Of a stretch of 64,000 bases of DNA, positions 30,301-39,179 are shown piece by piece. The DNA comes from Pasteurella skyensis (GTDB lineage: Bacteria; Pseudomonadota; Gammaproteobacteria; Enterobacterales; Pasteurellaceae): the NCBI RefSeq assembly GCF_013377295.1, contig NZ_CP016180.1, positions 682,001 through 746,000 on the forward strand, written 5' to 3'. Within the stretch, counting starts at the first letter, position 1. The number at the start of each line of letters is the position of its first letter. Made by a program: the position numbers and the translations under genes. The notes beneath the pieces were generated by a model, which ran no database searches, was not told where the DNA came from, and saw only the letters and a program-made list of their open reading frames with translations.

Positions 30301-32077
30301 TGATGGAACCTTGCCCTGCAGCAACACTACCAACTCCTCCACCAATAGCAACAGAAAGAACATTAGTTGCTTCAGCAAAGCGCCCAATAGCGACTGAATA
30401 TATCCCCTTAGCCTCTCCTTCTATAGCAGCAAATGCCCCATCTCCTTTAGCATTTCCCTTCAATGCAACTGCCTGGTCTCCTTCTGCTACCCCATGAATA
30501 GCAACACTATCTATTCCTTTAGCCTGACCATGAATTGCCGTTGAACTGCTCCCTTCTGCAATTGTCTGTAACATACCACCACGAGTACTAAAAGCGGAGC
30601 CAATAGCGATTGAATTAGCCGATCTTGCCTCTGCATTGTGCCCTATTGCTATAGAGCCTACTATTCTGTCATCAAAATGACTCCTGTCGATATCATCAGT
30701 AACATCAAATGTTTGTGCATTATGCCCAATTGCTATGGAGTTCATTTGAGCTGCCTGTGCATTAATGCCTATTGCAGTTGAATATTCACCTGTTGCGCCT
30801 CCGATTCCATCAACTGAACCTAAGTTTGTTGTATTTCCTGGTTGAACTTGGTTTGTGGCATTAACGTGAAAGTAGTTTTTCAAACTTCCCGTTGCTTGAT
30901 TAGCAGAACTTTCTGCCACTGCTTTTAATTGCGCCACATTCACCGCATCGGTATCTTCTTTACCTGCGGCTAACCCTGTAATTTGACGTGTTTTGTTATC
31001 TGTAGCATCACCAATGGCTAATGCACCTAAAGTAGATTTCCAAATAGCGGTATCATTCGCAACATTTTTTCCAAAATCTTCACCTTGAATACCTTTTGCT
31101 GCCACAGTTTTAGCGTATGAACCTAAGGCTAAACTGTTTTCAATATTAGCAATAGAGTCAAAACCAAGTGATAAGGTTTTATCTTCTGTCGCCTTAGCTC
31201 TATAACCCATTGCAACAGCTTCTTGAACACCATGTTCAATACCCGCTACTGTTTCACCACCGATAGCAATCGAACCGTTACTATTAGCTACTCCGCCGAC
31301 CACATGACCGCTATAATAATATCCACCCATAGCGATTGCACCAGCACCCTTAGCTTTTGCTATATAACCTGTGGAAAAAGAATTCTCACCGAAAGCACGT
31401 GAATCTCCTAGAGCAACAGATGAAATCCCCTCAGCTTGAGCACCATCAGATACACCTACTCCAAATCTGCCACCGATGGCAATAGCAGAGTCGGCAGTTG
31501 TTTTAGCAAAAAGCCCAATAGCAATCGAATCGCCCCCATTTGTTTGTCCGCCCAAAGCAATTGAGCCATGTTCTCTCGCCTCTGCATTCTTTCCTATTAC
31601 TATAGACCCACCAAGCTGTCCATTCAAAGAACTCCCCATCAACGCTTTTGCACCACGACCAATGGCAATAGAATCGTCTTGTAAAGCTTGAGCACCTTCG
31701 CCACTCGCCAATGAATATGCACCTTTGGCTCCACCGATACCATCAACAGCATCTAAGTTAGTGTCATTTCCTGTTTGAACAGTATCTGTTGTATTGACAT
31801 GGAAGTAGTTTTTCTGAGCCTTAAGGGCTTCCACTTCAGCTTTAAGCTCATCAAATGCTTGTTGTTCTTCTGGGGTTAATGCCATTGCTGATGAGCTAAT
31901 TCCAAATACCATTGAGATTGCCAGCGCAATTTTTGCAAATTTGAATGAAAATGTGACCGCTTGTTGTGGTTTATCAATAGTTAAAGATTGGGCTTTTGTT
32001 CTACCTTTCGCTAATTCACTAACTGCAGTGAAGGTTTGTGTTGCTTTATTAAACACAATTTTGTAGATGCTGTTCAT
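27338..32077 (-). CDS. Trimeric autotransporter adhesin (YadA-like)
   Basis: A surface adhesin of the type Vc class, 1579 residues. It starts with an extended signal peptide (MNSIYKIVFNKATQTFTAVSE type), with probable cleavage after Ala66 in SSSAMA. Two homologous head domains follow, each opening with KNYFHVN (residues about 89 and 400) and each made of many NSIAIG-type Hep_Hag repeats. Neck and stalk (AVNVAQLKA, AINGSQLYA) come next, with collagen-like Gly-X-Y stretches near residues 990-1100 and 1320-1376. The C-terminal YadA anchor ends in VSVGYQW. Members bind host matrix or cells; the ligand is unknown. The GDK repeats are coded by short direct repeats and could vary in copy number. Confidence 0.96.
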   Translation of the reverse strand: MNSIYKIVFNKATQTFTAVSELAKGRTKAQSLTIDKPQQAVTFSFKFAKIALAISMVFGISSSAMALTPEEQQAFDELKAEVEALKAQKNYFHVNTTDTVQTGNDTNLDAVDGIGGAKGAYSLASGEGAQALQDDSIAIGRGAKALMGSSLNGQLGGSIVIGKNAEAREHGSIALGGQTNGGDSIAIGLFAKTTADSAIAIGGRFGVGVSDGAQAEGISSVALGDSRAFGENSFSTGYIAKAKGAGAIAMGGYYYSGHVVGGVANSNGSIAIGGETVAGIEHGVQEAVAMGYRAKATEDKTLSLGFDSIANIENSLALGSYAKTVAAKGIQGEDFGKNVANDTAIWKSTLGALAIGDATDNKTRQITGLAAGKEDTDAVNVAQLKAVAESSANQATGSLKNYFHVNATNQVQPGNTTNLGSVDGIGGATGEYSTAIGINAQAAQMNSIAIGHNAQTFDVTDDIDRSHFDDRIVGSIAIGHNAEARSANSIAIGSAFSTRGGMLQTIAEGSSSTAIHGQAKGIDSVAIHGVAEGDQAVALKGNAKGDGAFAAIEGEAKGIYSVAIGRFAEATNVLSVAIGGGVGSVAAGQGSITLGKAKSFGISSFATGYLSTAKGDGAIAMGGYYAYDVEDEHGGQAYTANSIAIGVQTIAGVDGGSQEAVAMGYRAKALANQTFALGFDAKAEHENSVALGSNAETKEKVDIENATLNGITYGDFAGIPDGVMSIGKVGNEKQLVNVAAGELSATSTDAINGSQLYATNDVLGNVAKTVKNNFGGNAALDQNGNITFTNIGGTGKDTIHEAIVDVKTTADTTQDVANAAKIKALLNSVKIVTKANKNADNLTSDDVITWITKLNTGADLITPTGKLVTDTQVKTALNTKLEVDDIKNVTSSDGSVTIGANHNVATDNVDLKVNLDGTTLTKNGNGVISLADNAVTTAKILDGNVTKAKLAGDVTDILDKVGTGVVADGNTNTVTGDVVKTYVDTAIDKVGKAKDGITVKGDKGEVGINGNNGISIKGEDGKDGSIGLSGKDGITVKGKDGENGVTIKGEDGANGTNGVIGLNGHDGIDGKPAKDVSADIKVVNGRAGVDGKDGDSLTRIIYEDEAGDTHTVATMDDGLVFKGDVGDKVTRKLNDTLNIKGGVTAADKLTDNNIGVVNDGTNGLAIKLAKELTGISSIANTAGGGKLTLSETENSVSVNGGRITNLGDAIADTDAFNYKQLKALNKGQGIDVDKWKDAILPTISFFSGSTGTGANYKQGNTEEKFDLSKLAFDFGDGLKVEKQQSKDGKQIAHITLDKDALKNDPDFKGEKGDDGAAGANGADGQSAYEVWKALPGNDAKTQDDFLAALKGAKGDKGDKGDKGDKGEAGNGNGGNGAEIKVAVTDDVVLDKDNLSKEEVVSNKGALSIKVGKNLNAKTVMNGKDKQLVISTTPEIKVDKVTVGNITLNQSGLTVKEGADVNINMGGNQIHNIKAGTAPTDAVNVSQLTKVEESLSTRIDSVEKAASGGTASAMASASLPQAYVPGKSMVSLAGASYDKSSSMAVGLSSISDNGKWIIKGNINANTEKKFGIGVSVGYQW

Positions 32078-32190
32078 TATCAGATACCCTTTTCAGTTGA
32101 TATCCTTTCCTTAGGACTTTTTTGAGGTTGATGTAAATTCCTTTTACTGCCTCGTAAATATTTTGTTAAAAAATATGTATAAACCTCCCG

Positions 32191-32218
32191 ATTGTAAAAA
32201 AAAAAAACACAAGCAAAA
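32191..32218 (-). promoter_or_regulatory. Candidate promoter of the autotransporter with a T12 tract
   Basis: Reading leftward, TTGCTT (32216-32211) is followed by GTG, twelve T (32207-32196), and TACAAT (32196-32191). As -35 and -10 they are 14 bp apart, shorter than the usual 17, with the homopolymer filling the spacer. A TTTTGC reading of the -35 would give 16. Length change of the tract could switch transcription. No experimental start site is known. Confidence 0.5.
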
Positions 32219-32303
32219 TCGTAGTAATGGAGGTTGTTTGAGTAAAAAATAGACAATTTGGAATGGAAAATGGGGTGATTTTGATTAGGGGTGTGTGAAA
32301 TAT

Positions 32304-32700
32304 CGATCACGGGGTTAGTCAAACACCGGTCACTGAGCTTGTCGAAGTGTTAGGTGTTTGGGCTCGGAATTTGGTTCTGTGAGCGTTCTCTTATACTTCG
32401 ACAGGCTCAGTAACCGAGAACGGAGACGTCGATCACGGAGGTTAGTCAAACATCGATCGCTGAGCTTGTCGAAGTGTTAGGTGTTTTAGCACGGGATTTG
32501 ATTCTGTGAGCGTTCTCTTATACTTCGACAGGCTCAGTAACCGAGAACGGTAAACATCGATCACAGGACTAGCCAAACACCGGTCACTGAGCTTGTTGAA
32601 TTAGGTGTTTGGGCACTGAACTTGTTTGGTGAACGTTCTCTCATCCTTCGATATTTCGACAAGCTCAATAACCGAGCTCAGTAACCGAGAACGGAGACAT
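32304..32700. repeat. Three tandem units of a palindromic repeat (about 126-143 bp each)
   Basis: Units start at the CGATCAC-like motif at 32304, 32430 and 32558; a fourth start at 32701 is degenerate. Each holds AAACACCGGTCACTGAGC then TTGTCGAAGTG...GGTGTTT, followed by GTGAGCGTTCTC and an inverted partner CTTCGACAGGCTCAGTAACC. The third unit has a small deletion. Copies of the first half also lie at 27056-27148. No coding frame here is credible. Positions 32751-32908 contain nothing I recognise. Confidence 0.8.
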
Positions 32701-32708
32701 CGAGCAAT

Positions 32709-32750
32709 GGGAGGATATACGCAAACAAGTTTACTAATTCCTACCCTACG
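32709..32750 (+). repeat. Diverged copy of the 45-bp GCGGATATACGCAAAC repeat
   Basis: GGATATACGCAAAC, then AGTTTACTAATTCCTACCCT, then ACG align with the inverted-repeat arm at 54740-54784 with a few substitutions and a 2-base gap. It is a single arm only, directly after the tandem palindromic units. Confidence 0.55.
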
Positions 32751-32908
32751 GTCGATCTTTATAACATTTTGATTTATAAATGGTTTGCAGAGGAGCATTT
32801 AATGAGAAAAGCGAATAAACTATCCTCTCGCAAGCTAGATTAAAACTAGCCAAGTATCGATCTCTGCAATCGAGAATGGGGATGGTTTTAAATAGAAGGG
32901 GAGTGTGA

Positions 32909-32966
32909 AAAATAAAAAAGGGTACGATCCTTCTAAAAAATTGTAAATTTTTAGTATGATCGTACC
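32909..32966 (-). terminator. Terminator of pckA
   Basis: GGTACGATC (32921-32929) pairs with GATCGTACC (32958-32966) with a second inner stem of CTAAAAA/TTTTTAG. On the reverse strand it is followed by CTTTTTTATTTTT. It lies 30 bp past the pckA stop. Confidence 0.8.
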
Positions 32967-32995
32967 GCTTAATTTAGCTGTCTTTTAAACTTTAA

Positions 32996-34603
32996 TTACA
33001 GTTTTGGACCTGCTGATTTTAATGCAACTGTTGCTTCGTTAGTTGCATATTTTTCGAAGTTTTTAACAAAACGGTTTGCTAAATCTTCAGCTTTTTCTTG
33101 CCATTGAGCCACTTCTGTATAAGTATCACGTGGATCTAAAATCGTTGGATCTACGTTTGGTAATGCTGTTGGGACTTGTAAATCAAAGATTGGTACTTGT
33201 TTTGTTTCTGCGTGTTCAATTGAACCATCTAAGATTGCGTCAATGATTGCACGAGTATCTTTGATTGAAATACGTTTACCAGTACCATTCCAACCTGTAT
33301 TCACTAAGTATGCTTCTGCACCTACTGCTTCCATACGTTTAACTAATACGTCAGCATAGCGAATTGGGTGAAGAGATAAGAATGCCGCACCAAAACAAGG
33401 TGAGAATGTTGGTGTTGGCTCTGTAATTCCACGTTCTGTACCTGCTAATTTTGCAGTAAATCCAGATAGGAAATAGTATTTCATTTGATCTTTCGTTAAT
33501 TTAGATACTGGTGGTAATACACCAAACGCATCAGCAGTTAAGAAAATAACTTTTTTCGCGTGTCCTGCACGAGAAACTGGTTTAACAATGTTATCAATAT
33601 GATGAATTGGGTAAGAAACACGTGTATTTTCTGTTTTTGAGTTATCATCAAAGTCGATAGAACCGTCTTCACGTACTACAACGTTTTCTAATAAAGCGTC
33701 ACGACGGATTGCGTGGAAGATGTCTGGTTCATTTTCTTCTGAAAGATTGATTGTTTTCGCATAGCAACCACCTTCAAAGTTGAATACACCGTCATCATCC
33801 CAACCGTGTTCATCATCACCGATTAATTTACGTTTTGGATCAGTTGAAAGGGTTGTTTTACCTGTACCTGATAAACCAAAGAAGATTGCAACATCACCAT
33901 CTTCACCTTCATTTGCAGAGCAGTGCATTGATGCGATACCTTTAAGTGGTAATAAGTAGTTCATCATTGAGAACATACCTTTTTTCATTTCACCGCCGTA
34001 CCAAGTACCACCGATTAATTGAATACCTTCTGTTAAGTTGAAGGCAACAAAGTTTTCAGAATTTAAGCCTTGCTCTTTCCAATTTGGATTAGTGCATTTT
34101 GAACCATTCATTACTACGAAGTCTGGTTTGAAGCCTTCTAATTGTTCTTTGCTTGGACGAATAAACATATTAGTTACAAAGTGTGCTTGCCACGCAACTT
34201 CTGTTACAAAACGTACTGCTAATTTGTTTTGTTCAGTTGCACCACAGAAAGCATCAACTACGAATAAACGTTTATTTGATAATTGACCTGTTACCAATGT
34301 TTTTAAACTTGCCCAAGTTTCTTGGTTCATTGGTTTGTTGTCATTTTTTACTTTGTCTTCTGTCCACCAGAAGTGTTCTTTGGTTGTTTCATCTAAAACA
34401 ATATATTTATCTTTTGGAGAACGACCTGTAAAGATACCTGTATCCACTGCAACACAGCCAGTGTCAGTTAATACACCACGCTCAAAACCTTCTAATTCAG
34501 GTTTCATTTCTTCTTCAAAGAGTTGTTCATAAGTTGGATTATAAACAACTTCTGCTACGTTAGTGATACCTACAAGTTCTAGTTCTTTAATAATATTTGA
34601 CAT
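32996..34603 (-). CDS. pckA: Phosphoenolpyruvate carboxykinase (ATP)
   Basis: Interconverts oxaloacetate and phosphoenolpyruvate. In Pasteurellaceae it often runs in the CO2-fixing direction toward succinate. It is 535 residues, close to the family length. The P-loop [13 protein letters not shown], the PCK signature [21 protein letters not shown] and the substrate site [17 protein letters not shown] are present. It is divergent from ndk across about 180 bp of AT-rich DNA. Confidence 0.97.
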   Translation of the reverse strand: MSNIIKELELVGITNVAEVVYNPTYEQLFEEEMKPELEGFERGVLTDTGCVAVDTGIFTGRSPKDKYIVLDETTKEHFWWTEDKVKNDNKPMNQETWASLKTLVTGQLSNKRLFVVDAFCGATEQNKLAVRFVTEVAWQAHFVTNMFIRPSKEQLEGFKPDFVVMNGSKCTNPNWKEQGLNSENFVAFNLTEGIQLIGGTWYGGEMKKGMFSMMNYLLPLKGIASMHCSANEGEDGDVAIFFGLSGTGKTTLSTDPKRKLIGDDEHGWDDDGVFNFEGGCYAKTINLSEENEPDIFHAIRRDALLENVVVREDGSIDFDDNSKTENTRVSYPIHHIDNIVKPVSRAGHAKKVIFLTADAFGVLPPVSKLTKDQMKYYFLSGFTAKLAGTERGITEPTPTFSPCFGAAFLSLHPIRYADVLVKRMEAVGAEAYLVNTGWNGTGKRISIKDTRAIIDAILDGSIEHAETKQVPIFDLQVPTALPNVDPTILDPRDTYTEVAQWQEKAEDLANRFVKNFEKYATNEATVALKSAGPKL

Positions 34604-34785
34604 AATAGTCTCCCATAGTTAGTTTAAATTATTACTGGTGCGTATTTTAAATAATTTTTGAGGAAAAAAGTGTTATCTATATCAAATTTTTGAAATTTAT
34701 TGCTACAATTTGAAAGATTAATGATCTTTATCAAATTTTATAGGTTAATATTACTATTGTAATTCACTATCGTAGAGGAAATACT

Positions 34786-35202
34786 ATGCAAAAAACATTT
34801 TCAATGATTAAACCTGATGCAACAAAACGCCATTTAGTTGGTGAAATTTTGGCGATGCTTGAGCGATCTGATTTAACGATTTGTGCTTTAAAGAAAGTGC
34901 ATTTAACTAAACAACAGGCCGAAGGGTTTTATGCAGAGCATCAAGGTAAACCTTTTTTTGATAAGTTAATTGAATATATGATTTCAGCACCTGTCGTAGC
35001 AGTTGTGCTTTCAGGTGAAAATGCGATTTGTCGATATCGAGAGTTGATGGGGGCTACAGATCCTGCTGAAGCTCAAGAGGGGACAATCCGTCAATTATAT
35101 GCTTTGAGTAAAACTGAAAACTCTGTACACGGCTCGGATTCAGAGGAGACGGCCAAGCAAGAAATTGCTTATTTCTTTACTCCAGACGAGATCATTGACT
35201 GA
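34786..35202 (+). CDS. ndk: Nucleoside diphosphate kinase
   Basis: Balances nucleoside triphosphate pools by phosphate transfer through a histidine. It is 138 residues. The opening TFSMIKPDATKR and the active-site stretch ENSVHGSDSEE with His115 are diagnostic. SD AGAGGA precedes the ATG. It is convergent with the leftward peptide-binding lipoprotein gene, with 22 bp between stops and no clear terminator. Confidence 0.97.
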   Translation: MQKTFSMIKPDATKRHLVGEILAMLERSDLTICALKKVHLTKQQAEGFYAEHQGKPFFDKLIEYMISAPVVAVVLSGENAICRYRELMGATDPAEAQEGTIRQLYALSKTENSVHGSDSEETAKQEIAYFFTPDEIID

Positions 35203-35224
35203 GAGTAATAAAAGAGAGCAGTGT

Positions 35225-36793
35225 CTAGTTATTACTTGTTTGTTGATCGGTTGGTGATGCTCGATAGAGGTCTTTGCTGTAAATAACACCACTCGAGTTG
35301 TTGCTATCGATACCTTTTATACTTGGAACAACGGCGATAGTGCGTTGGTATTGGAATATAGGTAAGATAGCAACATCGTCTTCAAGCTGTTTTATTACTT
35401 TGTAGATCAGTTTGTTACGTTCAGAAATAGTGAGAGGTTCTTGTTCTAGCTGTTCTAATAGCGTGTCTACGTTATTATTTTTGTAGCTTATTTTGTTATC
35501 AGGGCTTTTGGAATGAAATTGTACTAAAAACTGTACAGGATCAGGAAAGTCCGCACACCAGCCTGCTCTGATCATTTGAAATTGTTTCTTCTCTCTTATT
35601 TTTAATAATTCTTGCCATTCGACAGCCTGTGGGGTGACTTTGAATAGATCTGATTGTCCCAAACTTCTTATTATGTTATTGGCAATATTATGATGAATAC
35701 TTTGGTTATCATAAGTAAGTGTGATTTTTAGAGGATTTTTAACACTAATACCTGCTTCACTGAGTAGCAGTTCAATAATAACGGGTTTCCATTGGCTATT
35801 ATTTTCTATGTACATTGTATTAGGTAAGATTGAATTGTTAGGTATGCCAACTCCAATATTGTCTGTAATTTTACGTGCTGATACCATTCCTTTAATGGCT
35901 TGACGAATATTTTGTTTTTGCATCATTGGATCGGCAAAATTGAACTCATAAAAATAGGTGCAAAGTTTAGGCAGTTTAATCAGATTATTGGTGTAATTTA
36001 GTGATGGATTTTCAATAATATCGTAATATTTAGGTTGTTGCTGTGCATCTAGTTTATGGTAAATAACTTTTTGAAAAGGCAGAGAAGTATCTATTGCGGT
36101 TAAGATTAAGTTTGCCTTATTTGGATATTGAAGACGGTATTTTCCATTACTAATAAAGGATTGAGTTAAAGCAGGTTTTTCTCCACGATAAGTCGGTAAA
36201 AGTGCAGAGTGAGCGAGCATTAATGGCAGTTGAAAATTGGTTCTGTTGAGTTCAATTTTTAAGGTTTTTTCATCTATTGCCATTACCCCTAAATCAGTTG
36301 TAAATTTTTTCCCCGATATAACCGCTTGGGCATTTTTAACGCCCATATAAACGAGATAATTAGCTACGGGAGACTGGTTTTTATGTGACGCTAATCGCTG
36401 CCAGCTGGATACAAAATCTTGTGCTGTGACAGGGGCGTTATTTGACCATCTTGCATCTTGTTTCAGTTTAAAAATCCACACTTTTCCATCTTCGGTCTGC
36501 CAGTTTTCAGCAAGCCCTAATGTGACGTCTCCTTTTTCATTAAAGACCATTAAACCAGACAGTAAGTCTCTCAGAGGTGCGGAATCTTCTGTAGAGGTAA
36601 CAAAAATAGGATCTAACTGAAATTGTTCTGTGTATATAGAACGATTTAATAGATGTTGAGATAAAGTTTGTTGAATAATGTGATTAGATTGATCGCAGCC
36701 TAAAAGGGTAAAGCCTAAAAACAGCGTTACCCAATATTTTATTATGTTGTTTTTTGTGATGGATAATCTAAATCTTAACATATTCAATAGCAT
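35225..36793 (-). CDS. Orphan peptide-binding lipoprotein (SBP family 5)
   Basis: A periplasmic or outer-face substrate-binding lipoprotein of the OppA/DppA/SapA family, 522 residues. A hydrophobic segment ends in the lipobox TLLGCDQ. The family pattern is seen in PLRDLLSGLMVFNEKGDVTL, AENWQTEDGKVWIFKLKQDARWSN and the late RAGWCADFPDP. No ABC permease or ATPase genes lie next to it, so it must work with a distant transporter or alone. The ATG overlaps the marC stop by one base (TAATG), which implies coupled translation. Confidence 0.82.
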   Translation of the reverse strand: MLLNMLRFRLSITKNNIIKYWVTLFLGFTLLGCDQSNHIIQQTLSQHLLNRSIYTEQFQLDPIFVTSTEDSAPLRDLLSGLMVFNEKGDVTLGLAENWQTEDGKVWIFKLKQDARWSNNAPVTAQDFVSSWQRLASHKNQSPVANYLVYMGVKNAQAVISGKKFTTDLGVMAIDEKTLKIELNRTNFQLPLMLAHSALLPTYRGEKPALTQSFISNGKYRLQYPNKANLILTAIDTSLPFQKVIYHKLDAQQQPKYYDIIENPSLNYTNNLIKLPKLCTYFYEFNFADPMMQKQNIRQAIKGMVSARKITDNIGVGIPNNSILPNTMYIENNSQWKPVIIELLLSEAGISVKNPLKITLTYDNQSIHHNIANNIIRSLGQSDLFKVTPQAVEWQELLKIREKKQFQMIRAGWCADFPDPVQFLVQFHSKSPDNKISYKNNNVDTLLEQLEQEPLTISERNKLIYKVIKQLEDDVAILPIFQYQRTIAVVPSIKGIDSNNSSGVIYSKDLYRASPTDQQTSNN

Positions 36794-37443
36794 TAAACTG
36801 TGACCAAACCAGGGAAAAGATTACCTAAACCAGTAACAATAAATTCGATACCTAGAGACATTAGGATAAGTCCCATAATACGAGTAATAATATTTGAACC
36901 TGTTCTGCCTAATCTTTTGATAAGAGGTGCTGAAAATCGTAATGCAGCGTAGCAGGTAAAGGTAAACACAATAATAGAAATACTAAAGCCGAGATAGTCA
37001 GTCCATTGGTTATAATGGCTTCCCCAAACAATGGTTGAACCGATTGCACCTGGCCCTGCCATCATTGGCATTGCAAGAGGCACAACACCGATATTGTCAT
37101 ATTCAGAGATATCTGTATTTTTTTCTTCTTTGTTTTGTCTATGATCCCCTAATTTACCATTGATCATTGTGATGGCAATAGTGACAATCAGAAAACCACC
37201 TGCCACACGGAAAGAGTCTAATGAAATACTGAATACATCAAGAATCATCTTTCCAAAGAATAGGGTCGTCAGTAAGATAAGGCAAACAGAAGTAGAGGTA
37301 ACAAAGTTAGTATGATTACGCTCTGCTTCATATTGATGCTCTGTCATACTGTAAAAAATAGGTAAAAAACCAATAGGGTTAACTACAGCAAATAGACCAA
37401 TAAAAAATTGTAAATAAATTGAATAATGAAAAATGGTTTCCAT
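36793..37443 (-). CDS. MarC-family integral membrane protein
   Basis: 216 residues with about six membrane helices. The N-terminus LFAVVNPIGFLPIFYSMT and the LAMPMMAGPGAIGSTIVW block are the MarC/YchE/YhgN signature. Family function is unresolved; the original multidrug-resistance link was withdrawn. It sits directly upstream of, and overlaps by 1 bp, the peptide-binding lipoprotein gene. In E. coli ychE precedes oppA, so the pairing with a peptide-binding protein is conserved. Confidence 0.87.
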   Translation of the reverse strand: METIFHYSIYLQFFIGLFAVVNPIGFLPIFYSMTEHQYEAERNHTNFVTSTSVCLILLTTLFFGKMILDVFSISLDSFRVAGGFLIVTIAITMINGKLGDHRQNKEEKNTDISEYDNIGVVPLAMPMMAGPGAIGSTIVWGSHYNQWTDYLGFSISIIVFTFTCYAALRFSAPLIKRLGRTGSNIITRIMGLILMSLGIEFIVTGLGNLFPGLVTV

Positions 37444-37613
37444 AAAAATGTTAGGTTATAAAAATAGGGGGATATTATATCTGTTATTTGAGAAGTATGA
37501 AATCAATAAATCAGATTTTCAGGATAACGGAACGCTTTAATAGACAAATTGTTTATTGAAGCGGTCACATTGTCTTAAAAATTTGCAAATTTTATACTGA
37601 TGCCTGTTATTTT

Positions 37614-38990
37614 CTATAAATCTTCTAATATATTGATTGCATCACTGAGTTTTTTGACTGTAAATACTTGCATTCCCTCAATGGTTTTTTTAGGAGCATT
37701 TCCATAAGGAATAATGGCTCGCTTGAAACCGTGTTTTGTTGCTTCACTGATACGCTCTTGACCACTTGGTACTGGGCGAATTTCACCTGCTAAGCCTACT
37801 TCGCCAAATATAACTAAATCTTGCGGTAAAGGACGATTTTTAAAACTTGAAATTAAGGCTAGTAATAAGGCTAAATCCGCACTGGTTTCAGAGACTTTAA
37901 CACCACCGACCACGTTAACAAAGACATCTTGATCTGACATTTGTAAGCCACCGTGTCGATGTAAAACAGCGAGTAGCATTGATAAACGGTTATGGTCTAA
38001 CCCTACGGCAATACGACGAGGGTTACCTAGCATTGAATGATCCACAAGGGCTTGAATTTCAACTAATAGAGGACGAGTTCCTTCCCATAATACCATTACG
38101 GAGCTACCAGAGGTTTGTTCTTCACTACGAGTTAAGAAAATAGCAGAGGGATTTTTGACTTCACGTAAACCTTGTTCTGTCATACCAAACACGCCCAGTT
38201 CATTGACGGCACCAAAGCGGTTTTTATGACTGCGTAAAGTACGATAGCGAGAGTCTGCTTCACCTTCGAGTAAAATAGAGCAATCAATACAATGTTCTAA
38301 TACTTTTGGCCCTGCTAATGTGCCATCTTTAGTAACGTGTCCTACCATAATAATGGCGACTTGGTGCATTTTTGCATAGCGAGTAAGGAATGAGGCACAT
38401 TCACGCACTTGAGAAACACTACCAGGTGAAGAAGAGATATCCGCAAGGTGCATTACTTGGATAGAGTCAATAACCATAATTTTAGGTTTTTGTTGATCGG
38501 CAAGGTTACAAATTTGCTCCACTGAGGTTTCGGATAGCATTTTTAGGTTATCCATAGGTAAGTTTAAGCGTTTTGCTCTCATTGCAACTTGTTGTAGTGA
38601 TTCTTCCCCTGTGACATAAAGGGTTGGTAGGTGAGCTGCTAATTTGCAAATCACTTGTAAAAGTAGGGTACTTTTTCCTGCGCCGGGGTGCCCTCCAATT
38701 AAAATCGCACTGCCAGCAACAATTCCACCACCTAAAACACGATCAAACTCTTTAAACCCACTGCTTATACGAGGCACTTCTTCGAGGCAAATATCAGAAA
38801 GGCTTTGTATTTTACCTGTGGTTTCTCCGCTATATCCACGAAAACGATCATTTTTTGTCTCTTTGGTTGAGACTAAACGGACTTCACTAATAGTGTTCCA
38901 CGCACCACAAGATTTACATTGTCCCACCCAGCGAGAATAATCTGCACCACAATCATTACATACATAAGCAACTTTAGGAGCCTTTGCCAT
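37614..38990 (-). CDS. radA: DNA repair protein RadA
   Basis: RecA-like ATPase and branch-migration helicase used in recombination and natural transformation. From the ATG at 38990 it is 458 residues; a TTG two codons earlier is not needed, since AGAGG lies about 8 bp before the ATG. It has a zinc finger CNDCGADYSRWVGQCKSC, Walker A GGHPGAGKSTLL, the RadA motif KNRFGAVNE, and a C-terminal Lon-like domain. It is divergent from pilA. Confidence 0.96.
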   Translation of the reverse strand: MAKAPKVAYVCNDCGADYSRWVGQCKSCGAWNTISEVRLVSTKETKNDRFRGYSGETTGKIQSLSDICLEEVPRISSGFKEFDRVLGGGIVAGSAILIGGHPGAGKSTLLLQVICKLAAHLPTLYVTGEESLQQVAMRAKRLNLPMDNLKMLSETSVEQICNLADQQKPKIMVIDSIQVMHLADISSSPGSVSQVRECASFLTRYAKMHQVAIIMVGHVTKDGTLAGPKVLEHCIDCSILLEGEADSRYRTLRSHKNRFGAVNELGVFGMTEQGLREVKNPSAIFLTRSEEQTSGSSVMVLWEGTRPLLVEIQALVDHSMLGNPRRIAVGLDHNRLSMLLAVLHRHGGLQMSDQDVFVNVVGGVKVSETSADLALLLALISSFKNRPLPQDLVIFGEVGLAGEIRPVPSGQERISEATKHGFKRAIIPYGNAPKKTIEGMQVFTVKKLSDAINILEDL

Positions 38991-39068
38991 TATCAACCTC
39001 TTAAAAATTTTATATTAGGTATTCATTTTACCAAAACACTGGTTAAATAAACAGTGTTTTAATGCTAT

Positions 39069-39090
39069 TTTTTCGATCTAGATCGATAAA
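39069..39090 (+). promoter_or_regulatory. Candidate CRP-S (Sxy-dependent) site upstream of pilA
   Basis: A 14-bp perfect palindrome TCGATCTAGATCGA (39073-39086) with T-rich left and A-rich right flanks resembles the CRP-S competence sites of Pasteurellaceae (TTTTGCGATC...GATCGCAAAA). It lies about 90 bp before the pilA ATG. pilABCD is a known competence-regulon operon in Haemophilus influenzae. Confidence 0.65.
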
Positions 39091-39179
39091 AAGGGGAGAG
39101 AGGTTAGATTTTAGTTTGAAAAACAAGGAATATCTCAATGCAATTTTATATTTTACGTTTAATCAACAAAGGATTTTTT

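Noticed and set aside
27454-31691. Several long open frames on the + strand inside the adhesin gene
   Set aside because: They are proline/serine-rich mirror frames produced by the repetitive Gly-rich coding sequence of the opposite strand, with no SD and no recognisable protein.
32304-32700. CRISPR array
   Set aside because: Units are 126-143 bp and similar along their full length, with no unique spacers and no cas genes nearby.
32080-32798. Short reverse-strand frames upstream of the adhesin
   Set aside because: They cover the promoter and palindromic repeats; composition and lack of SD argue against coding.
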